From: a bacterium
Lineage (GTDB): Bacteria > Bacillota > Clostridia > Oscillospirales > Oscillospiraceae
Reading direction: 5' to 3'
DNA length: 52,479 nt
Assembly: GCA_004560305.1 (NCBI GenBank)
Contig: SFVI01000019.1
Span: 1 to 52,479, forward strand
Positions 48,265 to 52,479 of this stretch are shown here, in pieces. Below the pieces are notes generated by a model, which was not told where the DNA came from, did not search any database, and worked only from the letters and a program-made list of their open reading frames with translations. Numbering within the stretch: position 1 is the first letter of the stretch; the number at the start of each line of letters is the position of its first letter. A program made the position numbers and the translations under genes.

Positions 48265-49428
48265 GTGCCTGCAATCGTCAGACTGAGACCATACATAAAG
48301 GAATTCTTCCAGCGGGCGGATATCTTCCTGCTGGTGATCTGCATCCTGTGTTCCATCTTCGGCATCACCATGATCGAAAAGGCGGTCACCGGCATGTACG
48401 AGGGCGGATGGAATATGTCCGTCCCGGCCAAATACCTGGCGGTGCAGATCGGGTCCATGATCCTGGGTATCATTGCCTTCGTGCTGTTCACGGTGATCGA
48501 TGTGGACCTGGTGGCCCGGCAGTGGAAGCTGCTGATGCTGGTGGATCTGGTGTTGCTGGTGGCCCTGGTGCTTTTCGGCGAGGACGACGGCACCGGCAAC
48601 AGCGCCTGGATCCGTTTCGCCGGTATTGGCGTGCAGCCGTCGGAGATCATCAAGGTTATTTATATCATCGTGGCGGCCAGGCAAATGACCTATCTGAAGG
48701 AATATAAGGATATCAATTCCTTCTTCTCCGTGGTGCAGATGGCGGCCCACTTCATGCTGGTGTTCGGCTCCATCGTGGTGGTCTCCTCCGACCTGGGCAG
48801 CGCCAGTATCATCCTTGGTATTTTCATCGTGATGTTCTTTGCCCTGGGAGTGCGGCTGTACTGGTTCGCCGCCGGCGGCGCGGCGGTGGCGGCGGCCATC
48901 CCCCTGCTGTGGAACTACTTTTTGAAGGACTATCAAAAGCAGCGCCTGATCGCCCCTTATGACCCCAGCATTGACCCGGACGGCTGGGGCATCACCTGGC
49001 AGACCACCCAGAGCAAGATGACCCTGGCCTCTGGCCGGCTCACCGGCGTGGAGGAGGGACACACCCCCTCGGTGTTCACCGGCAAGCACACGGACTTTAT
49101 CTTCTCCTGCGTGGGAGAAAACCTGGGCATGATCGGCTGCATTGTGGTCATTCTCCTGCTGCTGATCCTCATTATCCATTGCGTTCGGATAGGGCTGAAA
49201 TCCGGCCGCACCTTTGATATGCTGGTGTGCATCGGCGTTGCCGCCGCTGTCACCTTCCAGACCTTCATCAACATCGGCATGAATATTGGCATCACCCCGG
49301 TCATCGGCATCACGCTGCCCTTTTTCAGCTACGGGGGTTCCTCCATGGTCACCATGTTTGCGGCTATGGGGCTGGTGTCAGGGATTAAATATAAGCTGAA
49401 ACCGGAGCATTTCTCGTTGATTTATTGA
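48265..49428 (+). CDS. rodA: Rod-shape/SEDS family peptidoglycan polymerase (RodA-like)
   Basis: 387 residues from a GTG start (GGAAAGG site). About ten membrane helices with SEDS motifs: NSAWIRFAGIGVQPSEIIK (typical of the family), VVSSDLGSASIILGIF, and the C-terminal GITLPFFSYGGSSMV. SEDS proteins are glycan-strand polymerases that act with a class B penicillin-binding protein. RodA is preferred over FtsW or SpoVE because there is no division cluster here, but this is not proven. It is followed 18 bases later by an LTA-synthase-like gene. Confidence 0.88.
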   Translation: MPAIVRLRPYIKEFFQRADIFLLVICILCSIFGITMIEKAVTGMYEGGWNMSVPAKYLAVQIGSMILGIIAFVLFTVIDVDLVARQWKLLMLVDLVLLVALVLFGEDDGTGNSAWIRFAGIGVQPSEIIKVIYIIVAARQMTYLKEYKDINSFFSVVQMAAHFMLVFGSIVVVSSDLGSASIILGIFIVMFFALGVRLYWFAAGGAAVAAAIPLLWNYFLKDYQKQRLIAPYDPSIDPDGWGITWQTTQSKMTLASGRLTGVEEGHTPSVFTGKHTDFIFSCVGENLGMIGCIVVILLLLILIIHCVRIGLKSGRTFDMLVCIGVAAAVTFQTFINIGMNIGITPVIGITLPFFSYGGSSMVTMFAAMGLVSGIKYKLKPEHFSLIY

Positions 49429-49446
49429 TAAGGAAGTAATATAGCT

Positions 49447-51438
49447 TTGAATATCGAAAGGAAAGAAACGACCAGACTTGGCGGCAAAACCCTGGTGCGG
49501 GTGGCCCTGTCCCTGCTGCCGGCGCTGCTGATTGAGATTCTCTGCGCCATCACTGTCTCCATGACGGAGGAAATCCAGGGCGGGGAGAAAAAGCTTCTGC
49601 TGCTGATTCACGGGATCGCTCTGCTGTCGGTGGTGCTGCTGCTGTACAAAGGCCGCCTGCCGAAGCTGATCCGCCGGGCCTCGGCGGTCGCGGCGCCGGC
49701 GCTGGCCTTCGCACTGCTGGAATATGTGACCCATCTGGTCACCAATGATGTGCCGCTGCCGGCCATTGGGCTGAATCTGGTGCTGTACTACCTGGCGGCG
49801 CTGGTGCTGTTCTTCCTCTTTGGCAGGACGGACATCGCCGTGGCAGGCATCACAATCGCTGCTGTCTGCGTGGGCTATATCAGCTATTATGCCGATGTAT
49901 TCCGGGGGATGCCCCTGCTGCCCTGGGACATTGCCTCTGCCGGTACGGCCATGGCCGTGCTGGGCAATTATGAGATTATCCCAACACCCCGGGGAATGTT
50001 TGTTTTCGCGGTGGCGCTGTTCCAGATCCTGCTTGGTTTCCGATGCAACGAGAAGCTGCGCCTGCCCAAAAAGTTCCTGGGGCCGGCACTGGCAGCGCTG
50101 TGCTGCCTCCTGCTGGTGGGGGCCTGCCGCTATGCCAGAACCGACAGTGCCATCCGGCGCTTTGACCTGGTGGACAACATGGCCGATCCCGGTGCCATGT
50201 ACCTGCACAACGGCTTTTTGCCCGCCTTCCTGCTGGGCACCCGGTATGCCGAGGAACCGGAGGGTTACAGCTTGAAGAACATCAAGGAAATCACGGCGCC
50301 CTATCAGTCCGACGCGGTGGGGGACAGCCAGGAGCGGCCCAATGTGATCGTGATTATGAATGAATCCTGGGCCGACCTGTCTGTACTTTGCGACTATGAG
50401 CCCAGTGAGCCGCTGTTCCCCTTCATCGAAAGTTTGCAAGAAAACACCCTGAAGGGCTGGGCCCATGTTTCGGTGCTGGGCGGCAACACCCCCAACTCGG
50501 AATTTGAGTTTCTCACAGGGCTTACCATGGGTTTTCTGCCCCAGGGCGTCATTGCCTACCAGCAGTATGTGAACGAGGCGATCCCCAGTCTGGCCACCCA
50601 ATTCAATGCTCTGGGCTATCGAACCATCGGCTCCCACGCGTTCTGGTCCCCCTCCTGGAACCGGGACAAGATCTATCCGAGACTGGGCTTCCAGCAGCTA
50701 CATTTCCAGGAGAGCTTCCCGGAGAACCCGGAACGGCTGCGGCTCTGGATCACCGACGGGGAGATGTACCGGGAGGTGGAGAAGCTCTATGAGAGCAGCC
50801 GGGAGCCGCTGTTCCTCTTCGGCATTACCATGATGAACCACGGCGGTTATCACGGCAATATGGAAGGGGACTATATGTACATAAAGGGACTGGAGGACAA
50901 CGGCTCCGTCCGGGAATACATGACCCTGATGCGGGAGACGGACAAGGCCTTTGAGCAGCTGGTGACCTATTTCTCTGAGGCGGAGGAAAAGACCGTCATC
51001 CTCATGTTCGGCGACCATCAGCCCAATGACAGCGTGGCTCAGCCCCTGCTGGAGAAGGCCGGCGTCACCATCGACCCCAATGATCCGGCCCAGAAGTCCC
51101 GCCGTTATATGACGCCCTATGTGCTCTGGGCCAATTATGACATCGATTATGACGCGCCGGAGAACATCAGCCTGAACTATCTGGCTGCCATGCTGATGGA
51201 CGTCTGCGGCCTGGAAAAGACGGCGGCTCAGAAGTATCAGCTGGAACTGATGCAGGAGTACCCGGTGATCAGTTCCCAGTGCGTTATGGATGGGGCAGGG
51301 GAGATCAGCTCCATCTATGACTACCAGCAATACCCCGCCCTGACCGATTACGCCAAGCTGCAATACAATTTCCTGCTGGACAAACGGAACCGGCTGGAGA
51401 GCTTCTGGAATCTGTCAGACGAAACTGCCGGGAACTGA
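49447..51438 (+). CDS. LTA synthase family sulfatase-fold membrane protein
   Basis: 663 residues from a TTG start (AAGGAAG site). About six membrane helices in the first 240 residues, then an extracellular sulfatase-fold domain. Metal site residues include Glu306 in VIVIMNESWAD; Thr348 in GGNTPNSEFEFLTG is the likely nucleophile; further ligands lie in FGITMMNHGGYHG and FGDHQPND. The architecture matches lipoteichoic acid synthases and related phosphoglycerol transferases, which polymerise glycerol phosphate on glycolipids at the outer membrane face. It is probably cotranscribed with rodA. Terminator follows. Confidence 0.88.
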   Translation: MNIERKETTRLGGKTLVRVALSLLPALLIEILCAITVSMTEEIQGGEKKLLLLIHGIALLSVVLLLYKGRLPKLIRRASAVAAPALAFALLEYVTHLVTNDVPLPAIGLNLVLYYLAALVLFFLFGRTDIAVAGITIAAVCVGYISYYADVFRGMPLLPWDIASAGTAMAVLGNYEIIPTPRGMFVFAVALFQILLGFRCNEKLRLPKKFLGPALAALCCLLLVGACRYARTDSAIRRFDLVDNMADPGAMYLHNGFLPAFLLGTRYAEEPEGYSLKNIKEITAPYQSDAVGDSQERPNVIVIMNESWADLSVLCDYEPSEPLFPFIESLQENTLKGWAHVSVLGGNTPNSEFEFLTGLTMGFLPQGVIAYQQYVNEAIPSLATQFNALGYRTIGSHAFWSPSWNRDKIYPRLGFQQLHFQESFPENPERLRLWITDGEMYREVEKLYESSREPLFLFGITMMNHGGYHGNMEGDYMYIKGLEDNGSVREYMTLMRETDKAFEQLVTYFSEAEEKTVILMFGDHQPNDSVAQPLLEKAGVTIDPNDPAQKSRRYMTPYVLWANYDIDYDAPENISLNYLAAMLMDVCGLEKTAAQKYQLELMQEYPVISSQCVMDGAGEISSIYDYQQYPALTDYAKLQYNFLLDKRNRLESFWNLSDETAGN

Positions 51439-51480
51439 AAAACCCAGCATAGCGCCTCTTGTTGCGCTATGCTGGGTTTT
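51439..51480. terminator. Bidirectional terminator after the LTA-synthase-like gene
   Basis: A perfect 17-base stem (51439-51455 with 51464-51480) with an 8-base loop. A and T tracts on both sides suit both converging genes. Confidence 0.92.
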
Positions 51481-51493
51481 CGTATTTTACGGT

Positions 51494-52255
51494 TTACTGA
51501 AACTCCCAGGGGGGAGGAACGGCGCCGCCGCTTTGGGCGGCGTAGATATCCCGGCCGGAAAGATTCTCGTAATAGAGGGCCTTGGTCATGCTCATATAGG
51601 GAACAGTCCAGACCTGCACGGCGTAACCAATTACCGGCAGCATAGCCAGGAAGCCCCAGCCGATAAAGCTGAGATCCAGCACAAAAAGCTCCCACTTATG
51701 GCCCTTCATCATTTCCTTGGAAAGGCGGATGCACTCCATAACGCCGCGTCCGGGGTCATCCACCAGCAGGTAGATGGCCATGCGGTAACGATAGGCGGCG
51801 ATGATGCCGGGAAACACCAGAAGCAGGGACCAGAGAGCAACGAAAATATACTGCACAATGGAGAGAAGAATGATCTTGAGGAAGAAACCAAAGCCATCCA
51901 GCAGGTTCCCCAGACAGGCTCCGGTGCTGCGGATGGTGTTGAGCAGAAACAGGATGAAGCCGGCGTCCACAATGGCGAGGAGGATTTGCATCAGGATGTT
52001 AATCGCCGCAGAGGAGGCAGGGGGAGTCATGTCCTCCAGAAGAACCATGGCATAGTCCAGATTCCCCTCGGAGAGAAGCTGCATATAGCGATCCATATCC
52101 GCCTGGGTGAAGTTGATGCCCATCAGGCGGTTGGAGAGCAGATACATCAAAAAGGAAAGGGCGGTGTAAGCCAGGGCCACCAGGATCACACTGGGCCTGG
52201 CACTGCGGATCAGGGCAACAGCGCGCTGCTTCAGATCAGAACGTTTCAGATTCAT
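51494..52255 (-). CDS. DUF975 family membrane protein
   Basis: 253 residues with about five membrane segments. The DUF975 signature is clear: YRYRMAIYLLVDDPGRGVMECIRLSKEMMKGHKWELFVLDLSFIGW. The C-terminal tail (SGGAVPPPWEFQ) is Pro-rich and ends in Trp-containing PPPWEFQ, common in this family. Function is unknown. AAGGAGG lies 7 bases before the ATG. Convergent with the LTA-synthase-like gene. Confidence 0.9.
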   Translation of the reverse strand: MNLKRSDLKQRAVALIRSARPSVILVALAYTALSFLMYLLSNRLMGINFTQADMDRYMQLLSEGNLDYAMVLLEDMTPPASSAAINILMQILLAIVDAGFILFLLNTIRSTGACLGNLLDGFGFFLKIILLSIVQYIFVALWSLLLVFPGIIAAYRYRMAIYLLVDDPGRGVMECIRLSKEMMKGHKWELFVLDLSFIGWGFLAMLPVIGYAVQVWTVPYMSMTKALYYENLSGRDIYAAQSGGAVPPPWEFQ

Positions 52256-52362
52256 GGTTGCCTCCTTGATATAGAGTATTTGTCCTTAGGGCCAATATAT
52301 CACCACACCGGCAGGAAGTAAAGAAGGAAAGAAAGAATATGTAAAAAAGAATAAAAATCCCC

Positions 52363-52391
52363 TTGACAATTTGACGGTCCGGTGCTATTAT
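52363..52391 (+). promoter_or_regulatory. Promoter of the tRNA-Leu gene
   Basis: TTGACA (52363-52368), 17 bases, TATTAT (52386-52391), 20 bases before the tRNA: near-consensus, as expected for a stable RNA gene. Confidence 0.85.
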
Positions 52392-52410
52392 AATCAAGCG
52401 TTCCAGAGAT

Positions 52411-52479
52411 GCGCGAGTGGTGGAATTGGCAGACTCGCTAGATTCAGGTTCTAGTGCTCACTCCGGGCGTGCGGGTTCA
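52411..52479 (+). tRNA. tRNA-Leu (anticodon CAG), 3' end cut by the window
   Basis: Starts GCGCGAGTGGTGGAATTGGC, the standard class II leucine start. The anticodon stem CTAGA/TCTAG encloses TTCAGGT, so the anticodon is CAG (reads CUG). A long variable arm follows (GTGCTCACTCCGGGCGT region), then the T arm begins with GCGGGTTCA, where the window ends. Confidence 0.93.

Overview
The window looks like the chromosome of a GC-rich, anaerobic, spore-forming gut Firmicute of the Oscillospiraceae type (Oscillibacter/Flavonifractor/Dysosmobacter-like). This is inferred from sporulation genes (spoIIE, yabP, yabQ, a collagen-like surface protein), a 2-hydroxyacyl-CoA dehydratase locus, a sodium-pumping decarboxylase operon, a DUF975 membrane protein, frequent TTG/GTG starts with strong AGGAGG-type ribosome sites, and dispersed palindromic repeats of the kind common in these genomes. 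I see no prophage, CRISPR array, rRNA or integrative element. The only transposase is a domesticated-looking REP-associated (RAYT) gene.

Layout. 1-4.0 kb (minus): an operon read as CooC-type ATPase, dehydratase subunit, large dehydratase subunit, dehydratase activator (cut by the window edge). 4.2-8.5 kb (minus): tspO; a three-gene unit of DUF5058 membrane protein, second membrane protein and M20 peptidase; and a lipoprotein. 8.6-12.5 kb (plus): a BlaI repressor overlapping an unusual M56 (BlaR1-like) protease that carries two beta-helix modules. 12.8-15.5 kb (minus): spoIIE and a small membrane protein. 15.7-21.8 kb (plus): a tight seven-gene run of ahcY, mgtE, AEC transporter, DUF1643, omega-amidase-like, Nudix and RAYT. 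21.9-24.9 kb (minus): a HAD hydrolase and two G3E/CobW GTPases, one with a Cys/His-rich metal-binding repeat. 25.0-32.2 kb (minus): metG (broken by a deletion over KMSKS), vanW-like, hemW, htpG. 32.5-36.6 kb (minus): an ECF sigma factor with a membrane-anchored partner, a PAP2 phosphatase and a collagen-like protein. 36.8-40.2 kb (plus): oxaloacetate decarboxylase. 40.2-40.9 kb: a repeat cluster. 40.9-43.9 kb (plus): yabP-yabQ-divIC-S1 and a CoA-transferase. 44.0-52.5 kb: zinc-ribbon protein, rpiB, a membrane-anchored TIM-barrel-like protein, upp, tsaB-tsaE, rodA, an LTA-synthase-like enzyme, a DUF975 protein and the start of a tRNA-Leu(CAG).

Most interesting points: (a) the BlaI/M56 pair whose sensor half is a duplicated parallel beta-helix; (b) a CooC-type ATPase with a CxC metal motif linked to a 2-hydroxyacyl-CoA dehydratase rather than to CO dehydrogenase; (c) a RAYT gene that contains, in frame, two copies of the same palindrome found as free copies nearby, with covarying stem sequences; (d) a metG disrupted by an apparent deletion of about 75-80 bases that removes KMSKS. 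Gene functions are read by eye from motifs and order. No database search was run.
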